64,000 nt of DNA, from contig CAJXLT010000002.1 in NCBI GenBank assembly GCA_913056365.1, forward strand, positions 310,001 through 374,000, in the 5' to 3' direction. Below are positions 36,339 to 46,799 of this stretch, one piece after another. Numbering within the stretch: position 1 is the stretch's first letter; every line of letters begins with the position of its first letter. Below the pieces are notes generated by a model, which did no database searches, was not told the DNA's origin, and was given only the letters and a program-made list of their open reading frames with translations. Position numbers and translations under genes: made by a program. The DNA comes from an uncultured Paenibacillaceae bacterium. Lineage in GTDB: Bacteria > Bacillota > Bacilli > Paenibacillales > K13.

Positions 36339-39110
36339 CTACAGCTGTTCTACGACTGAGGCGCAGCGGCTGCACAGCGTCGGATGTGTGTCGTTGCTGC
36401 CAACTTCCTTGGATACGATCCAGCAACGCTCGCACTTCTCTCCCTTGGCAGTCCGCACATGGACAGACAAGCCGTCCAGTTGCATCGCTTCTACAGGAGC
36501 TTCCTCACCGGCCTCATGCAGATGCACACGTGAGACGATGAACAGGATGTCGAGCCGTTCGAACGAAGCAAGCAGCTCGGCTGATTCCTTCGTGGAAGGA
36601 TAGATGCAGAGCGAAGCGCCAAGTGAATTGCCAATCGTCTTGTCCTTGCGTGCCTGCTCCAGCGCTTTCAACACTTCATCCCGCACTTCGATGAACGCCG
36701 CCCAACGAGACTCGAGCTTCTCGTCGCGCCATGCGGTCTGCACGTCGGGCAGACTGGCAAGCTGAACGCTAATTCCCTCCACACCTGGAATAACACGCCA
36801 TACTTCATCTGCCGTATGCGGCAGTATCGGTGCAATCAGCTTCGTGATCGCTAATAGCGCCTCGTACAATACTGACTGGACTTCCTTGCGTCCAGGTGCA
36901 TCAGGTGCGCTTGCATAGAGACAGTCCTTCTGTATGTCCAGATACAATGCACTCATCTCGACAGCACAGAAGTGATGGACCGCTTGGTAGACCATATGAA
37001 ATTCGTAACGGTCATACGCTTGCACAACCCGTTCGACCATACTTGCAAGCCGAGCCAATGCGAACCGATTCAGTTCGCTCATTTGTTGATAATCGACTGC
37101 ATCCTTCGCAGGATCGAAGCCGGTCAAGTTGCCAAGCAGAAAGCGTAGCGTATTGCGGATCTTCCGGTAGCCCTCGGACGTTTGGGTCAAAATATTATCA
37201 GAGATCCGAATGTCTGCCTGATAGTCCGTAGAGGCGACCCACAAGCGTAATATATCCGCGCCAAGCTGGTTGCATACCTTGTTCGGATCAATCGTATTGC
37301 CAAGCGACTTGGACATCTTGCGTCCCTCGCCATCTAGCGTGAAGCCGTGGCTCAGTATGCCCTTGTACGGAGCATTGCCGCGAGTCGCTACGCCAGTAAT
37401 CAGTGAAGAATTGTACCAGCCGCGATACTGATCGGAGCCTTCCAGATACAGGTCTGCCGGCCACTGCATCTCCTCGCGGGATTCCAGCACTGCCTTATGA
37501 CTCGAGCCCGAATCGAACCAGACATCCATAATGTCCGTTTCCTTACGGAAGGCATCATGACCGCAGGAAGCACATACCGTTCCCTCCGGCAGAAGCTCTC
37601 TTTCCTCCCTAATGAACCAAGCACCGGAGCCCTCCTTCTCGAACAGCTTCGCTACATGCTCGATCGTATGGTCATTCACGAGCGGCTCCTGACAGCTCTT
37701 ACAATACATAATCGGAATTGGAACGCCCCACGTACGCTGTCGAGAGATACACCAGTCACCACGATCGGCGATCATATTGTGCAAGCGCACCTCACCCCAA
37801 TGCGGTGTCCAGTTGATCTGCTTGATTTCGTCCAGCATTTGCTGGCGGAACGCTTCGACACTGGCGAACCATTGCTCTGTCGCACGATAGATAACCGGCT
37901 TTTTCGTACGCCAATCATGGGCATACTGGTGATCGATGAAGTCCAGCTTCAGCAGATGACCGCTTGCATCAAGCATCTCCGTAATTTGCTTGTTGGCCTT
38001 GTCATAGAAGACACCTTCGAATCCCGGTGCTTCTGACGTGAATTTGCCTTGATCGTCCACTGGGCACAATACGCCGAGGTTGTACTTCGCACCGATGGCG
38101 AAGTCCTCTTCCCCGTGTCCAGGTGCAGTGTGTACGCAGCCTGTACCGGCATCTAGTGTGACGTGATCACCAACCATGACGAGAGAGTCACGCTCATAGA
38201 ACGGATGACGACAGAGGACGCCTTCTAGCTCCGCACCTGTAATCTTGCCAATGACTTGGGGTTGCTCCCAGCCGATTTCCTTCGCTGCTGCTTCTAGCAG
38301 CCCTTCCGCAAGCACGTAGGTCTTGCCTTCTCCCTTGACGAACACATATTCATACTCTGGATGGACCGAAATGCCCAGGTTCGCAGGCAACGTCCAAGGT
38401 GTTGTCGTCCAGATGACAAGCGCGGCGTCAGCGGGCAGCTTACGCTTGCTGTCTCTCACATCGAACGCTACGTAAATCGAAGGGGAGCGCTTCTCCTTAT
38501 ACTCAATCTCAGCCTCAGCCAGCGCACTTTCCGAAGATGGAGACCAATAGACGGGCTTCAAGCCTTTGTAAATATACCCCTTCTTCACCATCTCGCCGAA
38601 TACGCGAATTTGCTGTGCTTCATATTCAGGCTCCAACGTGATATAGGGACGCTCGAAATCTCCGCGGATGCTCAGACGCTTGAACTGCTGCTTCTGCTTA
38701 GCTACCCATCCGAGCGCATACTGCTTACATGCTTCTCGAAACTCAGCAACTGACATCTTCTTCCTGTCTGCCTTGCCGCTGTTGGCAATCGCTTGTTCAA
38801 TCGGAAGACCGTGCGTATCCCAGCCTGGGACATACGGCGCATCGTATCCTTGCATCGTCTTGAAGCGCACGATCATGTCCTTCAAAATTTTGTTCAATGC
38901 ATGACCGATATGGATGTCACCGTTCGCATAAGGAGGACCGTCATGCAAGATGAATTTCGGCTTCCCCTTCTGATGTGCCTGAACCTTCTCATACATGTTG
39001 ATCTCGTCCCACCAGGCTTGCATATCCGGCTCTGCCTTGGGCAAATTACCGCGCATCGGAAATGCCGTCTGCGGCAAATTTAATGTTTTGCTGTAATCCA
39101 TCTTCTCCAT
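36339..39110 (-). CDS. ileS: Isoleucyl-tRNA synthetase
   Basis: A 923-residue class I synthetase (EC 6.1.1.5). The HIGH motif is in [18 protein letters not shown], the KMSKS motif in [13 protein letters not shown], the CP1 editing domain lies between, and the C-terminal zinc site is CERCW..CSRC. The full length and zinc finger match the bacterial (not mupirocin-resistant eukaryote-like) type. The start is ATG 39110, preceded by AGGAAGAG; an upstream extension to 39200 would run into the T-box terminator. Expression is set by the T-box leader. Confidence 0.98.
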   Translation of the reverse strand: MEKMDYSKTLNLPQTAFPMRGNLPKAEPDMQAWWDEINMYEKVQAHQKGKPKFILHDGPPYANGDIHIGHALNKILKDMIVRFKTMQGYDAPYVPGWDTHGLPIEQAIANSGKADRKKMSVAEFREACKQYALGWVAKQKQQFKRLSIRGDFERPYITLEPEYEAQQIRVFGEMVKKGYIYKGLKPVYWSPSSESALAEAEIEYKEKRSPSIYVAFDVRDSKRKLPADAALVIWTTTPWTLPANLGISVHPEYEYVFVKGEGKTYVLAEGLLEAAAKEIGWEQPQVIGKITGAELEGVLCRHPFYERDSLVMVGDHVTLDAGTGCVHTAPGHGEEDFAIGAKYNLGVLCPVDDQGKFTSEAPGFEGVFYDKANKQITEMLDASGHLLKLDFIDHQYAHDWRTKKPVIYRATEQWFASVEAFRQQMLDEIKQINWTPHWGEVRLHNMIADRGDWCISRQRTWGVPIPIMYCKSCQEPLVNDHTIEHVAKLFEKEGSGAWFIREERELLPEGTVCASCGHDAFRKETDIMDVWFDSGSSHKAVLESREEMQWPADLYLEGSDQYRGWYNSSLITGVATRGNAPYKGILSHGFTLDGEGRKMSKSLGNTIDPNKVCNQLGADILRLWVASTDYQADIRISDNILTQTSEGYRKIRNTLRFLLGNLTGFDPAKDAVDYQQMSELNRFALARLASMVERVVQAYDRYEFHMVYQAVHHFCAVEMSALYLDIQKDCLYASAPDAPGRKEVQSVLYEALLAITKLIAPILPHTADEVWRVIPGVEGISVQLASLPDVQTAWRDEKLESRWAAFIEVRDEVLKALEQARKDKTIGNSLGASLCIYPSTKESAELLASFERLDILFIVSRVHLHEAGEEAPVEAMQLDGLSVHVRTAKGEKCERCWIVSKEVGSNDTHPTLCSRCASVVEQL

Positions 39111-39150
39111 CGCTACTCTTCCTTTCCTGATTGCGTATCCAATAACAACA

Positions 39151-39478
39151 TCAAAAAAACCCCTCATCCCATAGGGACGAGAGGCTGCTCGCGGTACCAC
39201 CCTATTGATTCAAGGCTCAGCACGGCACCCGCTGCTAGATGCTTGCGGTTGCTTCTTAACCTTGAATCACTCTCTCATGCATAACGGCATGACCCGGCAG
39301 CCCTTACTGCTTGTGTGCCATGACACACTTCGGGGCTGCGCTCCTGGGTGATCTTCCATGACCCGCTTCTCATCAGGCTTCCACCAATCCCTGACTCGCT
39401 GTGGCGGCTGCGGCCGTGTACTCGTCCCAGTCATCGCTTTGATACGATCCTGATGCTGCTCACGCATGCATCTCTTAT
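39151..39478 (-). promoter_or_regulatory. T-box riboswitch of ileS
   Basis: The leader carries the conserved T-box AGGGTGGTACCGCG (39190-39203 on the complement) and then a terminator CTCGTCCC..GGGATGAGGGG with seven T (39151-39182). Upstream stem I contains GGACGAGTAC. Uncharged tRNA-Ile should pair with the T-box and prevent termination. The exact specifier codon cannot be fixed by eye; ATC triplets occur in the proper part. Confidence 0.93.
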
Positions 39479-39484
39479 TCAAGC

Positions 39485-39514
39485 AGTATACACGAAGCTA
39501 GCATACAGTTTCAA
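39485..39514 (-). promoter_or_regulatory. SigA promoter of ileS
   Basis: Minus strand -35 TTGAAA (39509-39514), 18-base spacer, -10 TATACT (39485-39490). It overlaps the last bases before the divIVA stop region, so ileS is a separate transcript from the division cluster. Confidence 0.75.
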
Positions 39515-39518
39515 CTAC

Positions 39519-40010
39519 TTAGTCATTCACTGCATGCTGCTTGTCCATTGGAGATTCCAACGCATCCCAGCCGTCTTCCTTCAACATCTCGATCTGTGCC
39601 TCTAGCAGAGAACGGAAGCGCGTCCGATAGATCGACGCTTGCTTCTTCAACTCTTCCATATCCATCGCAATATTGCGGGACTTCGCCAATGCGTCATTAA
39701 TGATGCGGTCGGCATTCTTCTCCGCTTCCTTGATAATCAGCTGCGATTCCTTCTTGGCGTTGTTCTTCACTTCATCAGCTGTCTCTTGGGCGACGATGAT
39801 CGTCTTGCTCAACGTCTCTTCGATCGTCGAGAAGTGGTCAAGCTTCTCCTGCAGCGTCGCTACCTTCTCCTTCAAATCGTTGTTGTCACGAATTAGAACC
39901 TCGAAGTCCTTAATGACCTGATCCAGAAATTCATTCACTTCATCTTCATCGTAACCGCGGAACCCGCGAGAAAATTCTTTATTATGAATATCCAATGGCG
40001 TCAACGGCAT
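39519..40010 (-). CDS. divIVA: Septum/pole determinant DivIVA
   Basis: A 163-residue coiled-coil protein that binds curved membrane at the septum and poles. The N-terminal membrane-binding module MPLTPLDIHNKEFSRGFRGY, with Phe and Arg in the crossed loop, is conserved; long coiled coils follow (about 28-65 and 70-145). ATG 40010 is preceded by AGGAGG. It is the last gene of the ylm block, the classic position in Gram-positive bacteria. Confidence 0.97.
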   Translation of the reverse strand: MPLTPLDIHNKEFSRGFRGYDEDEVNEFLDQVIKDFEVLIRDNNDLKEKVATLQEKLDHFSTIEETLSKTIIVAQETADEVKNNAKKESQLIIKEAEKNADRIINDALAKSRNIAMDMEELKKQASIYRTRFRSLLEAQIEMLKEDGWDALESPMDKQHAVND

Positions 40011-40142
40011 TGGGGCACCTCCTGATCAAACTTGTTTTAGTAAACTATGTACTACCTTTCGACAGGGAGTACGAAAATCCTGCAAACCAAGTCAAATTTA
40101 TCTAGCTATCGTCGTTATAGCACAAGTTAAAATTGTCTCGGC

Positions 40143-40934
40143 CTATACATATTTTCCGACTTGCACCCGCATTCGACCGCTCTTGGTAACGCCGCTGATC
40201 GCAAGCACCTTGAACCGACCGAAGCCTTTCATAGAGACGACATCGCCTTCCCGAAGCTGTACGGAAGGATTCTCCTCCACCTTCCAATTCACCTTGCATC
40301 GACCAGTCTTAATCGGCTGAAGTACCTTCGCCCGGCTCATGCGCACAACGTCGCTCACTATGCCGTCCAACCGCAAGGAAGCGACAGACAGGCTCACTTC
40401 TTCCAGCTTAACCTGCACAGGCTGCAGCTCGTCCAACGGGACTCGATCAGCAGTAACGCTCAGCCGGTGCACCTGATTCAGATGAATAGAGATGTAATCA
40501 GCCATTTCATCCGCGCAGAGCAGATGACAGAAGTCTGCGTGCAGATGGATGTCACCAAGCTTGTCTCGCTTGATCCCGAGTCCCAATACAGCACCGAGCA
40601 CATCTCCATGATCAAGTTGATCAAATTGCGCTTCCGGTGAGGTAATGGCTATTAATGCAATGCCGAAGTCTTCAAGCGATGCCTGACGATAATCTTGCGC
40701 AATCCATGCACGCTTGCGTTCCGCCTGCTCCGATCCTCCGAAAAAATCGACCGCAACATCGATGTTGCGGTTCGCCATTGCCTCTACAATTTGAAGTTGA
40801 CGCGGGTCTAAGAAGTCCGTTCGGATTGTCTCGTGCCGTTCTCCCGCACGCTCCACCCAATCGTGCACGCGATCTACATAATGCCGTTCATCTGGATGAA
40901 AGTGCTCATAAATCGCATCGTGCGGTTTGTTCAT
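40143..40934 (-). CDS. ylmH: YlmH, S4-domain RNA-binding protein
   Basis: A 263-residue protein with a C-terminal S4 domain (about 185-255: VVRMSRAKVLQPIKTGRCKVN..REGDVVSMKGFGR) and an N-terminal YlmH/RqcP2-type domain. Family members bind ribosomal complexes in ribosome-associated quality control. It overlaps ylmG by four bases (ATGA). Confidence 0.93.
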   Translation of the reverse strand: MNKPHDAIYEHFHPDERHYVDRVHDWVERAGERHETIRTDFLDPRQLQIVEAMANRNIDVAVDFFGGSEQAERKRAWIAQDYRQASLEDFGIALIAITSPEAQFDQLDHGDVLGAVLGLGIKRDKLGDIHLHADFCHLLCADEMADYISIHLNQVHRLSVTADRVPLDELQPVQVKLEEVSLSVASLRLDGIVSDVVRMSRAKVLQPIKTGRCKVNWKVEENPSVQLREGDVVSMKGFGRFKVLAISGVTKSGRMRVQVGKYV

Positions 40935-41197
40935 AACAGCATGCCCAGGATAGCGAACACGCCGTATTGGATAAAGAACAGAGCAAACAGCGCCACGATC
41001 GGAGATATATCAATCATGCCGCCGATCGGCGGAATAATCTTGCGAAACGGGGCAAGATACGGCTCGACTAGCTTGCCAAGCAACTGACCGATGAAGCTTT
41101 CACGCGCATTGGGCAACCAAGATAGCAATATATAACCGATGATCATATAGCGATATATCTGAAACAATGTGTCAACGAAACCAAAAAGAGAACCCAA
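40931..41197 (-). CDS. ylmG: YggT-family membrane protein YlmG
   Basis: An 88-residue integral membrane protein with two membrane segments and the YggT motif YILLSWLPNARES..LVEPYLAPFRKIIPPIGG. It is linked to division and cell shape by neighbourhood in many bacteria. Start TTG 41197, nine bases from GAGGTG. Confidence 0.93.
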   Translation of the reverse strand: MGSLFGFVDTLFQIYRYMIIGYILLSWLPNARESFIGQLLGKLVEPYLAPFRKIIPPIGGMIDISPIVALFALFFIQYGVFAILGMLL

Positions 41198-41272
41198 ACC
41201 ACTATCACCTCGTATTCATATGTTCTGCTTGAAAGAGTCAATTCACAATCGGCTTATTCGCGGATGATGCAA

Positions 41273-41695
41273 TTAACTCTGATCTGCAAGTATTTCTGAA
41301 ATAGCTCCGTGTATCTCAACATTTTCCGGTGTGCACAGAAAAATATTCGGTCCAATCTTGGAAATCGAGCCGCTCAGCGCATACACCGTCCCGCTCAGGA
41401 AATCAACAATACGCAATGCAATATCGGACCGGACACGTTGCAGATTGACCACACAAGGACGACGTGAACGCAAATGGTCTGCAATCTCTTGCGTTTCATC
41501 ATAGGAACGGGGCTCACTCAGAACGAGTCGAATGTTTTTTTGTGAATGTATGCTTACTACATTTCCTTTATTCTTCCGTTGTTCAGACGAATATTCTTCC
41601 ATTTCCTCATCATTGTCCATAATCCGTTCTCGGCGAACAATCTCTTCCTCTTCAGCAAGCCCCAGAAAATTCATGAATTTATTCATCACGCCCAT
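41273..41695 (-). CDS. sepF: Division protein SepF
   Basis: A 140-residue FtsZ partner that forms rings and anchors FtsZ to membrane through its N-terminal amphipathic helix ([10 protein letters not shown]). The conserved SepF core is at about 50-135 ([43 protein letters not shown]). ATG 41695 matches the reach of Bacillus SepF; ATG 41686 is slightly better spaced from AAGGA. Confidence 0.96.
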   Translation of the reverse strand: MGVMNKFMNFLGLAEEEEIVRRERIMDNDEEMEEYSSEQRKNKGNVVSIHSQKNIRLVLSEPRSYDETQEIADHLRSRRPCVVNLQRVRSDIALRIVDFLSGTVYALSGSISKIGPNIFLCTPENVEIHGAISEILADQS

Positions 41696-41765
41696 TCCTT
41701 CCCCCTCCCTTGCATCTGTGAGCCGATCTGTTCGGTCGACTCGCTTGCTTCCAATCTTGGTTCGT

Positions 41766-42449
41766 TTATTCCTTCCCTACCAATATGCTGCCTAGTCGTA
41801 TCCAGGTAGCGCCTTCCTCGATCGCTACCTCGAAATCATTAGACATGCCCATAGACAATTGTGTCAACGGATCGCGGCCAGCCGCACGCTCGTTCAACTC
41901 ATCACGCAGCTCCCGCAAACCTCGAAATACCGGTCGGGTATCCTCCGGATTCGCTTCATACGGAGCCATCGTCATCAATCCGATCACGTCCAAATTGTGA
42001 TAGGCAGCAATCTCCCTCAGGAAGGGCTCCGCTTCCTCCGGTCTTAATCCGTACTTGCTCTCTTCACCGGAGACATTCACCTGAACGAAGCATTGCACCT
42101 TCGTATTCCCTGCTTCGGCTCGCTTGTCCAATTCCTTAGCCAGCGAGAGCCGGTCTAAGGAATGAATGTATGTAAACCTTCCGATGACTTCTCTCACCTT
42201 GTTCGTCTGAAGATGTCCGATGAAATGCCACTGGCCTCGATCGCCAAGCGACTCCCACTTCGCCTTCGCATCCTGCCAGCGATTTTCACCAATGTGTCTC
42301 AGACCGCTGTCTAATACATGCTTGGTCGATTCCAGGGATACATATTTCGTAACAGCGATGATATTCACATCCTCACTGCTTCGCCCTGCTCTGCGACAAG
42401 CCTGTTCGACAAGTTCAGCTACATGCTCGACTCGATTGTGCATACGCAA
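41766..42449 (-). CDS. ylmE: PLP homeostasis protein (YggS/YlmE)
   Basis: A 227-residue PLP-binding TIM-barrel protein (alanine racemase N-terminal fold) without known catalysis. PLP lysine is in IIAVTKYVS; the phosphate loop is [23 protein letters not shown]. It balances vitamin B6 pools. The start is TTG 42449, two bases past the pgeF stop, ten bases from GAGGTGG; ATG 42443 is the alternative. Confidence 0.95.
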   Translation of the reverse strand: MRMHNRVEHVAELVEQACRRAGRSSEDVNIIAVTKYVSLESTKHVLDSGLRHIGENRWQDAKAKWESLGDRGQWHFIGHLQTNKVREVIGRFTYIHSLDRLSLAKELDKRAEAGNTKVQCFVQVNVSGEESKYGLRPEEAEPFLREIAAYHNLDVIGLMTMAPYEANPEDTRPVFRGLRELRDELNERAAGRDPLTQLSMGMSNDFEVAIEEGATWIRLGSILVGKE

Positions 42450-42451
42450 CG

Positions 42452-43327
42452 CTAGTCTTCCACCTCTTCCTTCAAGCCGATCCAGCTTACCATGCGACCT
42501 GTTCTCCCTTGTTCCTTGCGATGGGAAAAAAACAAATCCGTTCGACAGCTGGTGCAGTATCGGCTTATTTCGATACTTGTCGGCTGAATTCCTGCTTTTA
42601 TCATAATCTGTCGGTTGATTTCTTTCAAGTCTGCGACATAGCGATCTGCTGATTGGGACTTTCGTTGCAGTACGAATTTCCCTTGCTCATCGTCATCATT
42701 AGGAATGAATAATTCTCCAATAGTCGCATCCAATTGCTCGGCAACGTCGCTGCTAATTTCATAGCAACAGCCGCCAATGGATGGGCCGATTGCCGCATGA
42801 AGCTCAGCGGGCGGGCAGCCGCAATGATCGCGCATGACGCGAATCGTCTCGGCAGCAATCTTCTGAACAGTGCCCTTCCATCCTGCATGTGCCAGTGCTA
42901 CCGTCCTGCTAGCTGGATGCACGAAGTACAGCGGTACACAATCTGCGTAGAACGATGTAAGCATGACGCCTGGCACTGTCGTAACCAGTGCATCGGTATC
43001 GGCAATCGCGTCTGCTCTCTCCTTCCTCCCTCTGCCCTTATCTTCTGGTTGAACGATATATACTGCCGCGCCGTGAACCTGTTCACCGCAAGTCCAATCC
43101 CTGAAGTTGAAGCCTGCTTGGCTCGCGATAAACTGACGATTGCTGCGGACATGATCTGCTTCATCGCCAACATGCAAGCCGCCGTTCAAGCTGGCATACG
43201 GCGGATAACTGCTGCCGCCTAGTCTCGTTGTGAATCCTGCCCGAAGCCATGGATACTGCTGCCGCCAAGCTTCTATCGATAACAATGAGGAGGCTTGTCC
43301 CTGCTCAGTTGACACGAATGGTTCCAT
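42452..43327 (-). CDS. pgeF: Peptidoglycan editing factor PgeF (YlmD, laccase domain)
   Basis: A 291-residue YfiH/CNF1-fold protein. Metal and catalytic residues are in SFYADCVPLYFV (Cys), LAHAGWKGTVQ (His) and the earlier GEQVHGAAV (His). It hydrolyses misincorporated serine from UDP-MurNAc-L-Ser-type precursors in E. coli and may act as a purine nucleosidase; here the neighbourhood favours envelope quality control. Confidence 0.93.
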   Translation of the reverse strand: MEPFVSTEQGQASSLLSIEAWRQQYPWLRAGFTTRLGGSSYPPYASLNGGLHVGDEADHVRSNRQFIASQAGFNFRDWTCGEQVHGAAVYIVQPEDKGRGRKERADAIADTDALVTTVPGVMLTSFYADCVPLYFVHPASRTVALAHAGWKGTVQKIAAETIRVMRDHCGCPPAELHAAIGPSIGGCCYEISSDVAEQLDATIGELFIPNDDDEQGKFVLQRKSQSADRYVADLKEINRQIMIKAGIQPTSIEISRYCTSCRTDLFFSHRKEQGRTGRMVSWIGLKEEVED

Positions 43328-43392
43328 ACATGCACGTCTCCCTCCAATCTTAGTTTACCATACATCAGAACAATACAAGCGGAGCACCGAGC

Positions 43393-43698
43393 TTATTGCC
43401 CATTCTTGTAAGCCCGGTATACATCCGCTCCTGCCTCATTCTCCTCTGTTGGTTTGTACATGCGGGAGTCGTCTAGCTTGACGAGAACGACATCCATGCC
43501 GATCTTGACAATGCTTCGCCACGGGATGACGATCTCACCGCTGCTGCCGAACAACCCGAAGAATTTCCCGGCACTCGGTACAACAATCGCTTCAATCCTC
43601 CCATGTCTTAAGTCCAGCTCCAAATCAGAAATCTGCCCTAATTTCTTCCCATCTACGATATTAATAACGTCCTTCGTCTGAAAATCAGATATCTTCAT
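43393..43698 (-). CDS. YlmC/YmxH-family PRC-barrel protein
   Basis: A 101-residue protein with a PRC-barrel (MKISDFQTKDVINIVDGKKLGQISDLELDLRHGRIEAIVV) and IPWRSIVKIGMDVVLV. It belongs to the YlmC/YmxH group of spore-formers; function is unknown, with a link to sporulation by distribution and its place after sigG. Confidence 0.9.
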   Translation of the reverse strand: MKISDFQTKDVINIVDGKKLGQISDLELDLRHGRIEAIVVPSAGKFFGLFGSSGEIVIPWRSIVKIGMDVVLVKLDDSRMYKPTEENEAGADVYRAYKNGQ

Positions 43699-43781
43699 GC
43701 CGAAATCACCACACGGTTGAAGTAAGTGCTACTGTTACTATATGTCCCTTACCCCGTAAAAGTGTCATGAATTTAGACGAA

Positions 43782-43826
43782 CAAAAAAATAGAACCAGTA
43801 CTCGAACAACGCGAGGCTGGCTCTAT
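43782..43826 (-). terminator. Intrinsic terminator of sigG
   Basis: Minus-strand ATAGAGCCAGcCTCG pairs with CGAGtaCTGGTTCTAT and is followed by TTTTTT. It lies 33 bases past the sigG stop. Confidence 0.92.
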
Positions 43827-43858
43827 CGTATTATTCACTTTGATTCGTTCTTCGTTCG

Positions 43859-44647
43859 TTATGTTGTCGTCTTCACATGCTTCTGCATCTGATTAATGGC
43901 GGACTTCTCCAGTCTAGACACCTGTGCTTGCGAGATGCCAATCTCGTCTGCAACCTCCATCTGTGTCTTCCCTTCGAAAAATCGCATGGATAAGATCATC
44001 TTCTCTCGGTTGCCCAGCTTCGTCATCGCTTCACGCAGGGCAATTTCCTCGATCCAGCTTATGTCCTTGTTCTTGTCATCGCTAATCTGATCCATCACAT
44101 AGATCGGGTCTCCCCCATCATGATAGATCGGCTCAAACAACGATACCGGATCCTGGATTGCATCCAATGCGAATACAACATCCTCCTTCGGCACATTCAA
44201 GGCCTCAGATATTTCCACAATGGTCGGTTCACGGGAATGCTTGTTCGTCAGATTGTCTCTCACCTGCAGTGCTTTATACGCGATATCGCGCAGCGAACGC
44301 GATACACGGATCGGATTGTTGTCCCGCAGATAGCGCCGAATTTCTCCGATGATCATCGGCACGGCGTATGTAGAGAACCGAACGTTCTGGCCTAAATCAA
44401 AATTGTCGATGGCCTTCATCAATCCTATACAACCGACCTGGAACAGGTCATCCACATATTCTCCTCGATTGTTAAAGCGTTGGATGACGCTAAGTACGAG
44501 ACGCAAGTTGCCATTGACTAGTTTTTCTCTCGCTGACGTCTCGTTGTAAGTTTGCAGCGCTACGAATAACTCCCGCATCTCCGCATTCGTAAGTACCGGC
44601 AGCTTGGAAGTATCCACTCCACAGATTTCGACTTTATTACGGGTCAT
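43859..44647 (-). CDS. sigG: RNA polymerase sigma-G (late forespore)
   Basis: A 262-residue sigma-70-family factor that directs late forespore genes. Region 2 (ARERLVNGNLRL-type, DDLFQVGCIGLMKAIDNFD), region 3 and the region 4 helix-turn-helix (TQMEVADEIGISQAQVSRLEK) follow Bacillus SigG closely, including the N-terminal RNKVEICGVDTSKLPVL. ATG 44647 is preceded by GGGAGG. It lies 179 bases after sigE. Confidence 0.97.
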   Translation of the reverse strand: MTRNKVEICGVDTSKLPVLTNAEMRELFVALQTYNETSAREKLVNGNLRLVLSVIQRFNNRGEYVDDLFQVGCIGLMKAIDNFDLGQNVRFSTYAVPMIIGEIRRYLRDNNPIRVSRSLRDIAYKALQVRDNLTNKHSREPTIVEISEALNVPKEDVVFALDAIQDPVSLFEPIYHDGGDPIYVMDQISDDKNKDISWIEEIALREAMTKLGNREKMILSMRFFEGKTQMEVADEIGISQAQVSRLEKSAINQMQKHVKTTT

Positions 44648-44826
44648 TGGTGATTACCTCCCATGGAGAAACATTACTGTACAGTATCCCCTTGGCAAGG
44701 TGTTTTATTCCCGCTTCAACCTCTGCATGAATTTGGCCAAAACCGTGTAACGACGGGCTTTTCGAGCTATGCATATTTCGTGATGAAAGCGCTGCATGCC
44801 ACGCCGGACACGGCATAGAAGCACGT

Positions 44827-45549
44827 TCAAACCATTTTGTTAAATTCTTTTCGCAAGCGCTTAATAATTCGCTTCTCCAATCGTGAAATATACGATTGCG
44901 AAATGCCGAGCATATCCGCTACATCCTTCTGTGTTTTTTCTTCTCCATCCTGCAGGCCGAAGCGCAGCTCCATAATCGTGCGTTCCCGGTCAGACAGCTT
45001 CTCTAACGCTTTCAGCAGCAGCTTGCGGTCAACCTGCTCCTCGATGTTCCGATAGATGATATCATTGTCTGTTCCGAGCACATCCGACAAGAGCAGCTCA
45101 TTGCCATCCCAATCAATATTCAACGGCTCATCGAAGGATACTTCTGTACGAATTTTGTTGTTGCGCCGCAAATACATCAAGATTTCGTTCTCAATACAAC
45201 GCGAAGCATATGTAGCGAGCTTAATTTTCTTCTGTGGATCGAACGTATTAACAGCCTTGATCAGTCCGATTGCCCCAATAGACACTAGATCCTCGATATT
45301 AATGCCGGTGTTTTCAAACTTGCGTGCGATGTATACGACCAACCGTAAATTCCGCTCTATCAACATAGCGCGAATTGCTGTATCCCCAGAGGGGAGCTTC
45401 TCCAGTAAATACTGTTCTTCCTCACGGCTTAGCGGCGGGGGAAGCGCTTCACTCCCTCCGATGTAATAGATCTCCTCGCTTTTGAGACCAAGCAAAAACA
45501 GCAGCCGGTAGTAATTAAGTTGCAAGACCAATTTCCATTTCACATACAT
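44827..45549 (-). CDS. sigE: RNA polymerase sigma-E precursor (early mother cell)
   Basis: A 240-residue pro-sigma factor. A hydrophobic/basic pro-sequence (about 1-28) precedes the cleavage region [17 protein letters not shown], where SpoIIGA cuts. Region 2 ([21 protein letters not shown]) and the region 4 helix-turn-helix ([21 protein letters not shown]) are near identical to Bacillus SigE. The start is ATG 45549 with AGGAGG 12 bases ahead; a longer frame to 45696 is antisense-free but lies inside spoIIGA and lacks homology. Confidence 0.97.
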   Translation of the reverse strand: MYVKWKLVLQLNYYRLLFLLGLKSEEIYYIGGSEALPPPLSREEEQYLLEKLPSGDTAIRAMLIERNLRLVVYIARKFENTGINIEDLVSIGAIGLIKAVNTFDPQKKIKLATYASRCIENEILMYLRRNNKIRTEVSFDEPLNIDWDGNELLLSDVLGTDNDIIYRNIEEQVDRKLLLKALEKLSDRERTIMELRFGLQDGEEKTQKDVADMLGISQSYISRLEKRIIKRLRKEFNKMV

Positions 45550-45568
45550 CGCTTCGAATAACCTCCTG

Positions 45569-46603
45569 CTATGATTTGCTTTGTCCAGCGCCTTGCACCG
45601 CAACAGCGCCTGAATGTCCGGAAGCAGGCATCGCTCCCTGTTGGGCCATATCTGGATGGATAATTGCCTGGTAAGTGCCGTCTGAACTGATCGCATCCCC
45701 TTTCAATCCGATCAGCGCTTTCCTCGTCGTTATCGGTTCTGCGCCATCTTGTGTAACGGTGACACGGTCCGGCTTAATCGCCAGCATAAACTGAGTACCT
45801 TGCTGTATGCCTCTGTATGGTACGAATCGAATACGAGCCATCATCTCTTGGTGTGCGGGATCGAGCACAGACTTCGGTACAGCCTCCCCTTCAAGATGCT
45901 GAATGGGTGCCTGCTCTTCGAGTATACGATCCGCCTTGCCCTGTCTTACCGCTTCAATCCAAGCTTCTGGAAGCAGTTTACGCCATACATCTGTATGCAT
46001 GACCATTACAGGTGTTCGCGTCAACGGCTCATACAGTCGGTTCCCCGTATCAATCAAACCTCTGCAGTGAATAGCATGCTCGCCAATGATCACTTCGACA
46101 TCTGCCTGATAGTGCAAGATACGCACACTTTGGCTTGCTGTAGCGACAACTGAGCGAAACAGCCAAACCCCGGCAGGAATGCCGAAGATAATTAAGGCTA
46201 GACCGACCTGAAGGGAAAACTGTAGTCCCCCGGATTGGGCAAAAGCTAACCCTCGCAGCACTTCAACAGAATCCAACAGCATATAATGCACCGCAAATAA
46301 AGTGCCCGCCGCAGCGAAATGCACAACATAAAAGGCAGCCAAATTGCGTACATAATGCTGTAGGCTTCCGAATCCGAAGGAAATCCAGACCATGATAAGC
46401 GAAACGCAGACCTTCACGAAAAACGTGAACAGGATCTGGGCTTCCGGCATAAACAGTACCAGTACATACGCAGCGCCTAGCGCCGATGCTACTGCCACGC
46501 GCCATAGCTTCACTCGAATGCGGCGAGTCCATGCAGTCGCTTGTATGAGTGCCGCATCGATGACGAAGTTGCTGAGGAAAACGAGATCGACATAAACGGT
46601 CAC
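45569..46603 (-). CDS. spoIIGA: Sigma-E processing peptidase SpoIIGA
   Basis: A 344-residue membrane aspartic protease: five membrane segments in residues 1-150, then a retropepsin-like domain with the active-site Asp185 in GLIDTGN. It is activated by SpoIIR from the forespore and cleaves pro-SigE. Start GTG 46603 with GGGGAAGAG upstream. The C-terminal 25 residues (Ala/Gly/Ser/Gln-rich) look unstructured. It is the first gene of the spoIIG operon, with sigE 19 bases downstream. Confidence 0.96.
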   Translation of the reverse strand: MTVYVDLVFLSNFVIDAALIQATAWTRRIRVKLWRVAVASALGAAYVLVLFMPEAQILFTFFVKVCVSLIMVWISFGFGSLQHYVRNLAAFYVVHFAAAGTLFAVHYMLLDSVEVLRGLAFAQSGGLQFSLQVGLALIIFGIPAGVWLFRSVVATASQSVRILHYQADVEVIIGEHAIHCRGLIDTGNRLYEPLTRTPVMVMHTDVWRKLLPEAWIEAVRQGKADRILEEQAPIQHLEGEAVPKSVLDPAHQEMMARIRFVPYRGIQQGTQFMLAIKPDRVTVTQDGAEPITTRKALIGLKGDAISSDGTYQAIIHPDMAQQGAMPASGHSGAVAVQGAGQSKS

Positions 46604-46726
46604 GATCTCTTCCCCTTTCCTAGCTGCGTTCGAGCCTTACTTGCTTAAGTAATTCTGTCTTATAGGATTCAAGGCGTGCAGCGGTTTGATAGGAGCTTGC
46701 TTTACCATTGCTCCTGCTGTGTCCCT
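46604..46726 (-). other. Untranslated leader of spoIIGA
   Basis: About 120 bases between the probable spoIIG start site and the GTG start. No ORF or strong hairpin is seen. Confidence 0.5.
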
Positions 46727-46793
46727 AGTATAGTAAATACGTATTCCAAAGTCTGTCTAAACTTGACTGTCGATCCGTTCTTTTTTTGTCGAG
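46727..46793 (-). promoter_or_regulatory. Probable Spo0A-activated spoIIG promoter
   Basis: Minus strand -10 TATACT (46727-46732) and a -35-like TAGACA (46754-46759) separated by 21 bases, too long for ordinary SigA but like the Bacillus spoIIG promoter with its 22-base spacer. Upstream stand two 0A-box-like TGTCGAN sites on the plus strand, at 46768-46774 and 46787-46793. Confidence 0.65.
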
Positions 46794-46799
46794 AATAGA

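Noticed and set aside
36896-39083. Several long plus-strand frames opposite ileS
   Set aside because: Shadows caused by codon bias of a long conserved gene.
39267-39482. 71-codon minus-strand frame in the ileS leader
   Set aside because: It lies within the T-box stem region; the start lacks a ribosome site and RNA structure explains the sequence.
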